Below, in pieces: positions 8,575 to 17,983 of a stretch of 64,000 nucleotides of DNA. The notes under the pieces were generated by a model. It ran no database searches. It was not told where the DNA came from and worked only from the letters and a program-made list of their open reading frames with translations. This DNA comes from Cytophaga hutchinsonii ATCC 33406 (GTDB taxonomy: Bacteria; Bacteroidota; Bacteroidia; Cytophagales; Cytophagaceae). The first letter of the stretch is position 1; every line of letters starts with the position of its first letter. The DNA is taken from the NCBI RefSeq assembly GCF_000014145.1, contig NC_008255.1, forward strand, positions 807,501-871,500, given 5' to 3'. The translations under genes and the position numbers were made by a program.

Positions 8575-9822
8575 TCAGAACATAAATCCCACCTTCTTCA
8601 AATCTTCCCAGTATAACGGGTAGGATTTGTTTACTACCGATGGTTCTTCGATTGTTACCTTACCTAACAAGGCAAGCGGCGCAAACGCCATTGCCATGCG
8701 GTGATCTTCGTAGGTATGTACCGATTGTCCGTCTACCTTGAAGGTACCCGGCACAACTTTATAGGTAACATCTTTTTCAATCTCGATCATGTCTGCACCA
8801 AACTTGCGCAGTTCATTCTGGATCGCTGCAATACGATCCGTTTCTTTGATACGTAAACTTTGCAATCCGCTTAATGTTCCTTCTACACCTTTGGCTGCAA
8901 GGATCACAGCAACTGTTTGTGCCAGGTCCGGACAGTCGGTAAAATCCCAAACTAAGTTTCCTTTAACAGGCTGTTTGGTTAGTTTTAATCCGTCTGCAGT
9001 GAATTCTGTCTTCACACCCAACTGATCCATGATGTCAACAATCACGTGATCACCTTGAAGTGAATTTTTAACATAGCCTTTCAATTCAATGTTGGCTTCT
9101 TTTGCAAGCGCCGCCACACTGAACCAGTAGCTGGAACCAGACCAATCTGATTCAACTTTATACTGAGCCGGTTTGTATGTCTGATGAGAAATTTTTATGA
9201 TGTTGTCTTTCCACTCCGATGTTACGCCAAAGTGTTCCATCAAACGCAACGTCATTTCAATATATGGCTTCGAACCTACGTGCCCTAACAATTCGATCGT
9301 TAAACCTTTTGGTAGTACAGGTGCGATCATCAACAAGGCGGTGATGTATTGCGAACTCACATCACCTTTGATCTTGATGTAATCTGTTTTTGCTAATTCC
9401 GGTTTGAACGGATGAATGAGAATAGGCGGGTAACCTTCTTTTTCTTTGTATTCAATCACAGCACCAAGCTCACGTAAGGCGTCAACCAGTAATTTGATCG
9501 GACGCTCTTTCATACGTGGCGTGCCTGTCATTTCACGCGGCTTGCCGTTGAAGGCACTGAATGCTGTTAAGAAACGCATGGTGGTGCCGGCATCCAGTAC
9601 ATCCCAGACAGGATTGCTGTCGGAGTCTAACAAACGGATCATCGTTTGTGTATCGCGCGCGTTGGATAAATTATCTAATTGTGATTTTCTTCCCGTAAGT
9701 GCATCGATCACCAATACACGATTACTCTCGCTTTTAGAAGCAGGAGGCGTGATGGTATGATTTACAACACCGGAAGTATGTGTGATGTGAAAGGCTTGTG
9801 CCGTTGTATCAGAGGCTTGCAT
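8575..9822 (-). CDS. aroA: 3-phosphoshikimate 1-carboxyvinyltransferase (EPSP synthase)
   Basis: 415 residues. Converts shikimate-3-phosphate and PEP to EPSP in the cytosolic shikimate pathway. Conserved blocks are visible: PPASKSESNRVLVIDALTG at the N-terminus (catalytic Lys), DAGTTMRFLTAF, GDVSSQYITALLM, RIKETDRI and YEDHRMAMAFAPLAL. The ATG at 9822 lies within the 3' end of aroB (14-base overlap), so the two are co-translated. Confidence 0.96.
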   Translation of the reverse strand: MQASDTTAQAFHITHTSGVVNHTITPPASKSESNRVLVIDALTGRKSQLDNLSNARDTQTMIRLLDSDSNPVWDVLDAGTTMRFLTAFSAFNGKPREMTGTPRMKERPIKLLVDALRELGAVIEYKEKEGYPPILIHPFKPELAKTDYIKIKGDVSSQYITALLMIAPVLPKGLTIELLGHVGSKPYIEMTLRLMEHFGVTSEWKDNIIKISHQTYKPAQYKVESDWSGSSYWFSVAALAKEANIELKGYVKNSLQGDHVIVDIMDQLGVKTEFTADGLKLTKQPVKGNLVWDFTDCPDLAQTVAVILAAKGVEGTLSGLQSLRIKETDRIAAIQNELRKFGADMIEIEKDVTYKVVPGTFKVDGQSVHTYEDHRMAMAFAPLALLGKVTIEEPSVVNKSYPLYWEDLKKVGFMF

Positions 9823-10858
9823 AGTAGTGTAAAGATGCGGTGATCTCTTCTTTAGTTAAAGATATATTGTAATTAGCGGTGCCTACTTTTTCTAATAAAG
9901 AAAACTGTACGGCTCCGTGTTCGTTTTTCTTGTCCTGAAGGGTAAGCGGAACAATCAGATCGATCTCGGTAAATAAAATATGTGTATGTCCGTAAATCGA
10001 AAGAATATACGCTTCGATCTCTTTATGTTCCGCTTCTGTGATAAATCCTTTTTGTACAGAAAGCCAGGACTCACAGACCATACCGGCAGCAATGGCTTCG
10101 CCATGCAGCAGACGTTTGTGCGGAATGAATAGAAAATGGCTTTCTATGGCATGCCCAACGGTATGGCCGAAGTTTAATATTTTACGAAGACCTTTTTCCA
10201 ACGGATCTTCGATCGTAATCTTTTCTTTAATTGTAACAGAATGTTTTGCCAGTGCCATCCAATCTAATTTTGTCAGATCGGTTACGGTTTTAATTTCATT
10301 CCATTTTGCTTTATCAGCGATCAGACAATGTTTGATGACCTCTGCATAACCCGAACGCAATTCCTTTGCATCGAGTGTTTGTAAAAACGTCGGATCAATA
10401 ATTACTGCAACGGGTACATTAAATACGCCGATGTGATTTTTGAAAACGTTTTCGTGTGCATCGGTAAAGTCGATACCCAGCTTGCCGCCAACACTTGCAT
10501 CTACCTGCGACAGGAGGGTAGTAGGAATCTGAATAAAGTCAATGCCTCGTTTGTAGGTAGAAGCACAGAAGCCGCCCATATCACCGATTACGCCGCCGCC
10601 AAGATTTACCAGCAACGCTTTACGATCCAGCGCAAGCTCTGTCATTTGTGACCAGATTACAGAACAGGTTTCAAGTGTTTTTTCTTTTTCTCCGCTTTTG
10701 ATCTCGATAATATTCTCTGTTGAGAATAGATCAGCGATAAGCGGAAGGCAGTGTTTTTTTGTATTCTCATCAACCAGCACACAAACGGTTGAGTACTTTC
10801 CAAGGAAAGGCTGCAGCGTTTGTTTTGTCTGTTGTGTAAAAAGTATTTCAGAAGCCAT
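9809..10858 (-). CDS. aroB: 3-dehydroquinate synthase
   Basis: 349 residues from the ATG at 10858 (MASEILFTQQ). A TTG 33 bases further upstream would also be open, but it lies inside a hairpin, so I reject it. NAD- and metal-dependent conversion of DAHP to 3-dehydroquinate. Signature blocks are LLVNLGGGVIGDMGGF, YKRGIDFIQIPTTLLSQVDASVGGK and NFGHTVGHAIESH, the last carrying metal-ligand histidines. It overlaps aroA by 14 bases. Confidence 0.95.
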   Translation of the reverse strand: MASEILFTQQTKQTLQPFLGKYSTVCVLVDENTKKHCLPLIADLFSTENIIEIKSGEKEKTLETCSVIWSQMTELALDRKALLVNLGGGVIGDMGGFCASTYKRGIDFIQIPTTLLSQVDASVGGKLGIDFTDAHENVFKNHIGVFNVPVAVIIDPTFLQTLDAKELRSGYAEVIKHCLIADKAKWNEIKTVTDLTKLDWMALAKHSVTIKEKITIEDPLEKGLRKILNFGHTVGHAIESHFLFIPHKRLLHGEAIAAGMVCESWLSVQKGFITEAEHKEIEAYILSIYGHTHILFTEIDLIVPLTLQDKKNEHGAVQFSLLEKVGTANYNISLTKEEITASLHYYASL

Positions 10859-10879
10859 GTTCAGCAGTCGCTTTAAAAT

Positions 10880-10910
10880 CCAAACCCCCAACGGATTGTT
10901 GAGGGTTTGG
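10880..10910 (-). terminator. Strong hairpin between DAHP synthase-CM and aroB
   Basis: CCAAACCCTCAAC pairs with GTTGGGGGTTTGG around a 5-base loop in minus-strand RNA: 13 pairs including one G-U. ATTTTAAAG follows. On the plus strand the same position is a C-A mismatch, so the hairpin favours minus-strand RNA. It could partly terminate or process the transcript between the two genes. Confidence 0.55.
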
Positions 10911-10944
10911 GTATTGTATGATTGTGAATGTATTAAGAATCAAC

Positions 10945-12051
10945 TTATGCTTTTGATTCAACCGCTTTCATAATTTCTGTTTGTCTGCGGATAGATTCTT
11001 CGTGCACCAATTTGAATACGTCCACAACGAATTCTTCATTGATACCTAATTTCTTCGCTAACTCAGAACGGTTTTTCATGATATCATCCCAACGTTTTAC
11101 CTGAAGCGTAGTAACGTTGTTATCTCTTTTGTATTCGCCGATTTTCTCAACAACAGCCATACGTGTAGCAAGTGTTTCCACTAATTCACGGTCAATGTTG
11201 TCAATTTTCTCACGTAATTCTTCTAAGTGATCATTGAAGTCAACGTTTGTTGTAGACTGTGTACGGATTTTAAGATCTGTTAAGATCTCACCTAAACGCT
11301 CAGGAGTTACCTGCTGGTCTGCATCAGACCATGCTTTGTCCGGATCGATGTGTGTTTCAATCATCAAACCATCGAAGCCAAGATCCATTGCCTTCTGAGA
11401 AATTTCAAATATAAGATCTCTTTTACCACCAATGTGACTAGGGTCACAAATGATTGGAATTTGAGGAGCGATACGTTTTAATTCAATTGGAATAGACCAT
11501 GTCGGAACGTTACGGAATTTCGATTTATCGATCGTAGAGAAACCACGGTGGATAGCAGCTAAATCACGAACACCTGCGCGATAGAAACGCTCAAATGCAC
11601 CGATCCATAAGCCAAGCTCAGGGTGCGTAGGGTTTTTGATCAATACGGCTTTGTCTTTAACACCAGCCATAGCATCTGCCATTTCCTGAATAGCAAACGG
11701 GCTCACAGTAGTACGGGCACCTACCCATAGAACGTCAACGCCATATTTTAACGCCAGTTCAATATGTTCCGGATTCGCAACTTCAGTACCGATCTGGATA
11801 CCTAGTTCTTTTTTAACTTCTGCCAACCATTTCAAACCTTCTTCTCCTGATCCTTCAAAAGCGTTCGGTCTAGTTCTTGGTTTCCAGATACCGGCACGTA
11901 ATACATCAACTTTACCTAAGTCTTTTAAAAGCTTGGCTGTTGACATCAACTGCTCAGGTGTTTCGGCGCTACAAGGGCCAGCGATGATCAAAGGCTTGTG
12001 GTTAGTTTTTGCCCAAGATTCAATCGGATTTACGTTTAATTCTACTTTCAT
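10945..12051 (-). CDS. Bifunctional DAHP synthase / chorismate mutase
   Basis: 368 residues. Residues about 10-265 are a type I-beta (KDO8PS-like) DAHP synthase (IIAGPCSAET, RAGIWKPRTRPNAFEGSG, CDPSHIGGKRD). About 275-360 form an AroQ-type chorismate mutase (LREKIDNIDRELVETLATRM, VEKIGEYK). It condenses PEP and erythrose-4-phosphate, and converts chorismate to prephenate. This fusion order is typical of Bacteroidota. It precedes aroB-aroA on the same strand, with an 86-base gap that holds a strong hairpin. The attached mutase probably provides feedback sensing by prephenate, as known for some members. Confidence 0.94.
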   Translation of the reverse strand: MKVELNVNPIESWAKTNHKPLIIAGPCSAETPEQLMSTAKLLKDLGKVDVLRAGIWKPRTRPNAFEGSGEEGLKWLAEVKKELGIQIGTEVANPEHIELALKYGVDVLWVGARTTVSPFAIQEMADAMAGVKDKAVLIKNPTHPELGLWIGAFERFYRAGVRDLAAIHRGFSTIDKSKFRNVPTWSIPIELKRIAPQIPIICDPSHIGGKRDLIFEISQKAMDLGFDGLMIETHIDPDKAWSDADQQVTPERLGEILTDLKIRTQSTTNVDFNDHLEELREKIDNIDRELVETLATRMAVVEKIGEYKRDNNVTTLQVKRWDDIMKNRSELAKKLGINEEFVVDVFKLVHEESIRRQTEIMKAVESKA

Positions 12052-12111
12052 ATTCTACGCTTTTATCATCCTGTCAACAAAAACAGAGTACTTTCCGTTC
12101 TATATTGTAAG

Positions 12112-13293
12112 ATGAAAACCTTACACACTATTAATTTCAGCGATACTGCTATCGCATTTGCTTCAAAATCAACGAAGGAATTGAAACACATGAAGTTTCT
12201 TTTCCGCACGATGGCATGGAGCAAGATCACAAATATAAGTGTTTCTTTCTTAAAATTCGCATTAAAGTACCATTTTCCCATCAAAAATATTGTCCGAAAT
12301 ACCCTCTTTAAACAATTTTGCGGCGGCGAAACCTACTGGGAATGTGGTACAACCATGGAGAAACTGCATGCATCGGGCATTTTTTCTATCCCGGATTACA
12401 GCGTGGAAGGCAAGGAAGATGAAGCATCTTTCAATCAGACAGTCAAAGAGTTAGTGAAAGGAATTGAGCTCGCAGCGGGTCTTCCGATGGTATCTTTTTC
12501 AGTGTTTAAAATGAGTGGAATTGCGCGTTTTGCTTTGCTTGAAAAGATTCAGCGCGGTGAGCAACTTTCGGCAGATGAAAGCAAAGAATTTGATCGGGTG
12601 AAAGAGCGTGTAACACGATTGTGTTTTGAAGCTGAAACGCATAATGTGCGCCTGATGGTTGATGCCGAAGAAACATGGATACAAACGGCTATAGATGTGT
12701 TGTACGTTGGATACATGAAGCGTTTCAATGCACAGCGCCCGATTCTTTTTCTTACCATACAGCTGTATCGCAAAGATGGATTGGAGCGTTTAAAAAACAT
12801 GTATGCACAGGCACAAAAAGAAGGATATCACATAGGTTTTAAGCTGGTGCGCGGCGCGTATATGGAAAAGGAACGGGCACGGGCAAACGAACTAAAATAT
12901 CCGTCCCCGATAAATGATACAAAAGAACAGACCGATGCGTTGTACAACCAAGCCGTTTCGTTTTGTCTGCACGAAGATATTGCAACCTGCATTGCCACAC
13001 ACAACCAGCTGAGCATTGAAAGAGCTGTGCGTGAGATGGATCCCAAAGACCAGCAGATATCAGGTTTTGCGCAGCTGTATGGTATGGGAGATTTTCTGAG
13101 TTACAACCTGGCACATGCAGGATACAACGTTTCAAAATATCTGCCGTATGGTCCGCTGCGTGAAGTGATGCCCTATCTGTTCAGAAGAGCAGAAGAAAAT
13201 AAATCCATCACCGGCGAAACAACACGTGAGTTATTTTTTATTGAGAAAGAATTGAAGAGGCGAAAGGCAGCAGGCTTTAAGCTTAAAGCTTAA
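12112..13293 (+). CDS. Proline dehydrogenase (monofunctional)
   Basis: 393 residues, ATG at 12112. FAD-dependent oxidation of proline to pyrroline-5-carboxylate. PRODH signatures are present: LMVDAEETWIQ, GFKLVRGAYMEKER, IATHNQ and YLPYGPLREVMPYLFRRAEEN. No P5C dehydrogenase is adjacent. It is transcribed divergently from the DAHP synthase gene across 60 bases. The last residues (AAGFKLKA) are encoded by a TTTAAGCTTAAAGC low-complexity stretch. Confidence 0.93.
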   Translation: MKTLHTINFSDTAIAFASKSTKELKHMKFLFRTMAWSKITNISVSFLKFALKYHFPIKNIVRNTLFKQFCGGETYWECGTTMEKLHASGIFSIPDYSVEGKEDEASFNQTVKELVKGIELAAGLPMVSFSVFKMSGIARFALLEKIQRGEQLSADESKEFDRVKERVTRLCFEAETHNVRLMVDAEETWIQTAIDVLYVGYMKRFNAQRPILFLTIQLYRKDGLERLKNMYAQAQKEGYHIGFKLVRGAYMEKERARANELKYPSPINDTKEQTDALYNQAVSFCLHEDIATCIATHNQLSIERAVREMDPKDQQISGFAQLYGMGDFLSYNLAHAGYNVSKYLPYGPLREVMPYLFRRAEENKSITGETTRELFFIEKELKRRKAAGFKLKA

Positions 13294-13305
13294 AACATCT
13301 ATGCT

Positions 13306-13367
13306 GGCGCAAGGTTTTCCTTGTGCCTTCTATTAGTTACAATCAGGCACAAGGAAAACCTTGCGCC
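13306..13367. repeat. Perfect 22-bp inverted repeat (GGCGCAAGG family)
   Basis: The left arm at 13306-13327 begins GGCGCAAGG and ends TTGTGCC. The right arm at 13346-13367 is its exact complement, with an 18-base spacer. It lies 12 bases past the proline dehydrogenase stop, so it may act as a terminator or transcript-stabilising hairpin, though no T-run follows. A shorter relative is at 41815-41836. Confidence 0.7.
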
Positions 13368-13580
13368 GGTTAGCAGCTATTTGCGCGGCTGCTGAGTGCT
13401 ATGGCATAAGGGTGGGATAACTATGGGGTAAGCGTACTATATATTTAAGATAAATGTCGGAAAAGGAGTTGACGGGATTACTGATTGCTGTCTGCCGCTC
13501 CGGAACGAATAACTGGCCTCTATTCCTTTGTTTTGAATGTAATTTGTTGAATTTTGCACCTGTGTTATAAATCAGCATAT

Positions 13581-14717
13581 ATGATTAAAAAAATCAAATC
13601 CGTAACGTGTTTACTGGTACTTTTAATGAGCTGCATGTCCATGGAGACAACCAAGGCTCCCTGCTTTATTTCCATTGAAAAGTTTATTTTAGTAAAAAGA
13701 GGACGTTATGAGCAGACAAAAGAATACATAAGTTTTTCGAATTCAGGCACGGCAATGGGTTTCATGGCTCCTGAAGAAGAATTTTATATCTGGATAGAAG
13801 AAACATCAACGAATATATCCTCATGCAACTGGTTTGTTGTTTTATCAGACTACAAGCAGATCGGAGATATTCGTTTGAAACCAGGCAAACACATGTATAA
13901 GATCACAGCGCCGCTGAACAGTTATATTCAATTAATTAAAGCGACTGAAGCTGTGGTGGGCGAAGTACGGATATATGGTTTACAGCTTCACCGGCCATAC
14001 CTGCAAACCGAAACGATTCTTGCGGATCTGAAAAAGATTCAGTTTATAGGTAATTCCATTACCTGCGGCTACGGAAATATGGTATCTGTTCCGGCACCTC
14101 CGGATGGAAATCCACTCACCGGATTTCACCCCGCAAATGAAAATGCCTACATGTCTTATGCCATGCAGACAGCCCGCAAGCTGAACGCAGACCCGATGCT
14201 CGTATCGTATTCAGGAAAAGGTGTATACCGTAATTTTGACGGCGATACAAATGAGACGTTGCCCCAGATATACGACCGTATACATCTTCATGACAAGAAC
14301 AGTTTGTTTTGGGATCATGCAAATCAGATTCCAGATATCATTGTCATTAATTTAGGCACAAATGATTATTTCGGCGAATCACAGAACCAACCATTGAATG
14401 ATACTGTTTTTGTGCATAGATACATTGCTTTTGTAGATCGTTTGAGTACATATTATCCGAAGGCTCAGATTATTTGTGCAAATGGTTCTATGCTTAATGA
14501 TGGCTGGCCGGAAGGTAAGAAATGCTGGACACGTATACAGGAAAATTTGAAAAAAGTACAGGAACACTTTCAAGCAAAGGGAAATACAAAGATCTATACG
14601 TTTTTCTTTACGCCGCAACAAGGGCCTTATGGAGAAGATTTTCACCCTTCTTTAGCAACGCATACAAAAATGGCAGAAGAACTTACTACCTTTATACAAA
14701 CCGTAGTCAATAAATAA
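13581..14717 (+). CDS. SGNH/GDSL carbohydrate esterase, CE2-like lipoprotein
   Basis: 378 residues from the ATG at 13581; an upstream TTG is unlikely. The signal peptide has a lipobox-like LMSC (Cys18). An N-terminal beta-sandwich spans about 25-150, and the SGNH hydrolase follows: IQFIGNSITCGYG (Ser159), NLGTNDY and EDFHPS (His about 355). CE2 enzymes deacetylate xylan and other polysaccharides and have this jelly-roll plus SGNH layout. It lies 2 bases before the next gene. Confidence 0.85.
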   Translation: MIKKIKSVTCLLVLLMSCMSMETTKAPCFISIEKFILVKRGRYEQTKEYISFSNSGTAMGFMAPEEEFYIWIEETSTNISSCNWFVVLSDYKQIGDIRLKPGKHMYKITAPLNSYIQLIKATEAVVGEVRIYGLQLHRPYLQTETILADLKKIQFIGNSITCGYGNMVSVPAPPDGNPLTGFHPANENAYMSYAMQTARKLNADPMLVSYSGKGVYRNFDGDTNETLPQIYDRIHLHDKNSLFWDHANQIPDIIVINLGTNDYFGESQNQPLNDTVFVHRYIAFVDRLSTYYPKAQIICANGSMLNDGWPEGKKCWTRIQENLKKVQEHFQAKGNTKIYTFFFTPQQGPYGEDFHPSLATHTKMAEELTTFIQTVVNK

Positions 14718-14719
14718 CC

Positions 14720-15058
14720 GTGAAGAAAGAAATAAATTATGCCGTAGTAGGATTGATCATTGTATCGATCATCATTCAAATGTTTGGTCTGGGTAATTTT
14801 TATGTGTACAGAACGATGCTGGGCCTGTATTCATTGACTTGTCTGTATCTGCTCTGGGCGTTTTATGCTGAAGGTAAAAAGAAAAGCGGCAGCGGTGTAT
14901 TGAATTCTTTTTCTCTCATTTTTACCGGTACACTCATTGCCATTCAGGTTATGTCTGTAACCGTTGATCTGTCAGGCGTGGAATACGTATTGCTTTCCGT
15001 AGCCTTTACAGGAATTTCGCTTTCCTTATTATTCATGAACGATCTGTTGAAAGACTGA
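14720..15058 (+). CDS. Small four-helix membrane protein
   Basis: 112 residues starting at GTG, 2 bases after the esterase stop. Four hydrophobic segments (about 5-24, 31-49, 60-82, 86-105) and a short charged loop KKKSGSG. I recognise no family. It is likely co-transcribed with the esterase and the MATE gene. Confidence 0.65.
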   Translation: MKKEINYAVVGLIIVSIIIQMFGLGNFYVYRTMLGLYSLTCLYLLWAFYAEGKKKSGSGVLNSFSLIFTGTLIAIQVMSVTVDLSGVEYVLLSVAFTGISLSLLFMNDLLKD

Positions 15059-15078
15059 TTTAAGAAAAGGACACACTC

Positions 15079-16443
15079 GTGCTGAATAAAAAACACATTA
15101 AAGAAACGCTGGTTCTGGCTGGTCCGGTGGCATTCAGTCAATTGGGGCATATCTCCGTTGGCGTGGTTGATACACTTATGGCAGGGCAGATCGATAAAGA
15201 AGCGCTGGCCGCAGCAACAATTGCGCTTAGCGTATTCTTTCCGTTGTTTATGTTATACATCGGTTTCAGCTATGGATTTACACCGTTGATTTCGCAGGCA
15301 GACGGAGAGGGAGATGAGCTGAAAATTGCCCGTATCCTGAAACATGCATTGGTATTAAATCTTGTGATCGGATTTTTTCTCACCGGTTTGTTGTATCTGT
15401 GCATTTATGCGATTCCGTTTATGCATCAGCCGGCGCATATTGTACAGCCAGCCACGGAATTCTTTGCCATTATTGCCCTGTCCATGATTCCTGTAATTAT
15501 TTTCCAGGTATTCAAACAATTCATTGAAGGGCTGGGCAATACCAAACAGGCAATGGTAGTAAGTATATTGGGCAACGTAGTAAATATTGTACTGATTGTT
15601 ATACTGGTATATGGCTGGTATGGCCTGCCGAAACTGGGCCTGAACGGTATTGCTTATGCAACACTGATTGCGCGGATTTTTATGGCAGTAACAATGGTGC
15701 TGTTTTTTTTATTTACAAAAAACTATGCACACTACCGCAGCGCTTACAAACGCACAAAGCTTGAGTGGCACTATTTTGTTGACGTATTTAATAAAAGCTA
15801 TCCGGTTGGTTTACAGATGTCGTTTGAATCCGGAGCATTCAGCCTGGCAGCCATCTTTGTAGGTACGTTCGGTACGGCGCAGATCTCCGCCCACCAGATT
15901 GCCTTAAACCTGGCTTCTGTTACCTATATGGTTGCTACGGGTATTGCAGCCGCGGCAACGGTACGGGTAGGGTATGAGTATGGGCGCAAAGAAAAGACCG
16001 AACTGCAGATCGCAGGGCGTACCGCTATCATTCTAGTTGTTGCATTGATGAGTACTACGGCTTTAATGTTTACCCTATTGCACCAGGTATTGCCTTCTTT
16101 TTACACGGAAGATATTGAAGTAATCGGCATAGCGGGCTCACTGCTGTGGATGGTTGCGTTTTTTCAATTGTCGGATGGCATTCAGGTGGTAAGCATGGGT
16201 TCGCTGCGCGGCATGGGCGATGTAGTTGTTCCTTCCAGCGTTGCGTTTATGGCTTACTGGGTATTGGGCTTGCCGCTGGGCGCATTTCTGGCTTTTGTAT
16301 TGAAGTGGGAAGTATACGGGATCTGGGTTGGCTTAACGGTAGGTTTGGTGTTTGCGTCAATTGTGTTGCTGGTACGTTTTTTAAAGAAATCGAAACGTGT
16401 TGTATTTGAAGAAGATGCTAAAAGCGTAATGCTAAAGGCTTAA
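15079..16443 (+). CDS. MATE family multidrug/Na+ antiporter
   Basis: 454 residues from a GTG at 15079, 20 bases after the preceding gene. Twelve hydrophobic segments and MATE signatures (LAGPVAFSQLGHISVGVVDTLMAGQ, QFIEGLGNTKQAM, GTAQISAHQIALNL, GSLRGMGD). It exports cationic drugs or metabolites in exchange for Na+ or H+. The final residues (DAKSVMLKA) arise from a TAAAGC-rich stretch that continues into the intergenic DNA. Confidence 0.93.
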   Translation: MLNKKHIKETLVLAGPVAFSQLGHISVGVVDTLMAGQIDKEALAAATIALSVFFPLFMLYIGFSYGFTPLISQADGEGDELKIARILKHALVLNLVIGFFLTGLLYLCIYAIPFMHQPAHIVQPATEFFAIIALSMIPVIIFQVFKQFIEGLGNTKQAMVVSILGNVVNIVLIVILVYGWYGLPKLGLNGIAYATLIARIFMAVTMVLFFLFTKNYAHYRSAYKRTKLEWHYFVDVFNKSYPVGLQMSFESGAFSLAAIFVGTFGTAQISAHQIALNLASVTYMVATGIAAAATVRVGYEYGRKEKTELQIAGRTAIILVVALMSTTALMFTLLHQVLPSFYTEDIEVIGIAGSLLWMVAFFQLSDGIQVVSMGSLRGMGDVVVPSSVAFMAYWVLGLPLGAFLAFVLKWEVYGIWVGLTVGLVFASIVLLVRFLKKSKRVVFEEDAKSVMLKA

Positions 16444-16621
16444 CGCAACATGTACATAAAGCCTGATGCTCAAAGTTTAAAGCTGAACGCCTAAAGCGTA
16501 AGCATCGTATTTGTGCCATGGAGATGAGCTATCGGTAATAAAAAGTTGAAAATAAAATACGCAGTGCGCAAGCATAATTCATTCCACCGCGGCGGATCAT
16601 AATTTATAATTTATAATTTCT

Positions 16622-17404
16622 ATGTCATACAGATCATCATCCAGTTCTATTCCCGTTTTAATTGCAGTGAGTATTATATTGATTGGTTTATATTTTACAC
16701 TGCACATGCTCAATATTCCCGCCGGCACTATGATTGACTGGGTTGTCGGGATTGTTGCTTTCTGGTGGCTCACCGGTATTACAACGCTGCCGTGGAATAT
16801 GTATTTCACCGCAAAGGACTTGTTAGACGATGCGGAAATTTCTGAACGGAAAGGAATAGCCATTGATCAGGAAGATATCGCTTATGCAAAAAAGAAATCG
16901 AAATTATTTCTTCGTATTGCCCTTATATTGCATGTGGTATCAGCCACAGCCTTATACCTGCTGGCATTCTTTGGCGTAAGTTCTATCGGTTATTTTGCAG
17001 CGATACTGGCAGTGGTGTTAACATTTGTGCGCCCGTCTTACCGGTTGTACGATTACATCATTGCTCGGTTGCAGAATATGCAGCGTAAGATTCTTTACCC
17101 AAGAGAAGATGTATATGAGGTACGTGCAGAAATTACAAAACAGACTGAACGTATCAATGCGCTGGTAGCTTTATTGAATCTGGAAGAAGAAGATTCATGG
17201 GCTTCCAAAACAATCCGGGATCTGAAAAAAACAGGCGCACATACTAAAAAACTTGAACAGGAGTTAGAACAGTTAAGCATTGCAAATGAAAAAGCACACG
17301 CTGACCTTTCGAATAAAACACATCAGGAAATAGCGAAGCTTTCTGAAGATGCACAGTTCCTGAATCAGGCAAGAGAAGTGATCCGTTTCTTTAAAAATGC
17401 ATAA
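16622..17404 (+). CDS. Hypothetical membrane protein with C-terminal coiled coil
   Basis: 260 residues, ATG at 16622 just after two AATTTATAATT direct repeats. Four hydrophobic segments lie within about 10-140 (two, a charged loop EDIAYAKKKSK, then two). A long charged helix from about 165 to 250 (KKLEQELEQLSIANEKAHADL) should form a cytoplasmic coiled coil. I know no family for it. Confidence 0.7.
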   Translation: MSYRSSSSSIPVLIAVSIILIGLYFTLHMLNIPAGTMIDWVVGIVAFWWLTGITTLPWNMYFTAKDLLDDAEISERKGIAIDQEDIAYAKKKSKLFLRIALILHVVSATALYLLAFFGVSSIGYFAAILAVVLTFVRPSYRLYDYIIARLQNMQRKILYPREDVYEVRAEITKQTERINALVALLNLEEEDSWASKTIRDLKKTGAHTKKLEQELEQLSIANEKAHADLSNKTHQEIAKLSEDAQFLNQAREVIRFFKNA

Positions 17405-17441
17405 TCAGAAGTAACGTAATTTGAATCAATCACATACAATC

Positions 17442-17795
17442 ATGAAAATTATACTGAATCTTATTAGCGTCTCTATTCTGTTATTGATAAGTCAAATAAC
17501 ATTTGGGCAAGCAGCCAGCACTGAACAAACAGAAGAATATGCGATTATAAGCGTAACTCAAGTTGGCAGTAAAAATTACATCAGCATTACAATTGGTTCT
17601 GTTTCTACAGAAGAAAAGGAATATGAAAAACAAAAAAATGCTAAGCAGTTCGATATGGCTCCAATCATAGCAGAAATGGAAAAATTAAATAAAATGGGAT
17701 ACAAATTATTTAATAGTTCAGCAGCAATGCTACCCATTGGACAATATGGCGGTGGTTATCCCTTCTATTGTTTTGTGTTTAAAAAGGAAAAGTAA
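17442..17795 (+). CDS. Small secreted hypothetical protein
   Basis: 117 residues from the ATG at 17442 (a TTG 21 bases upstream is less likely). A signal peptide ends near ITFGQ-AAS. The mature part is about 95 residues, with a charged central region (EEKEYEKQKNAKQF) and a Gly-rich C-terminus (YGGGYPFYCFVFKKEK). No family recognised. Confidence 0.6.
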   Translation: MKIILNLISVSILLLISQITFGQAASTEQTEEYAIISVTQVGSKNYISITIGSVSTEEKEYEKQKNAKQFDMAPIIAEMEKLNKMGYKLFNSSAAMLPIGQYGGGYPFYCFVFKKEK

Positions 17796-17983
17796 TTACA
17801 TGCATCAGGAACCAACAACCAAAGAACAATCTGTTTTAAATTTCAGATAACAGAAAACAGGCATCCGGTTTTTATGTATACAGATATAGATTTCGGAATA
17901 AAGATTCTGTGTATTGCCTTGGGTTGGATAATTCAGTAGTAATAGCCAGAGAAAAACTTTAAGAACATTTGAATACAATTGCT

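Noticed and set aside
10859-10891. Longer aroB start at a TTG (MGVWILKRLLN)
   Set aside because: The extension falls in a strong hairpin and has no homology; the ATG at 10858 gives the standard N-terminus.
12066-12284. 72-codon minus-strand frame over the proline dehydrogenase start
   Set aside because: Antisense to the N-terminus of a real gene and to the divergent promoter region; no family features.
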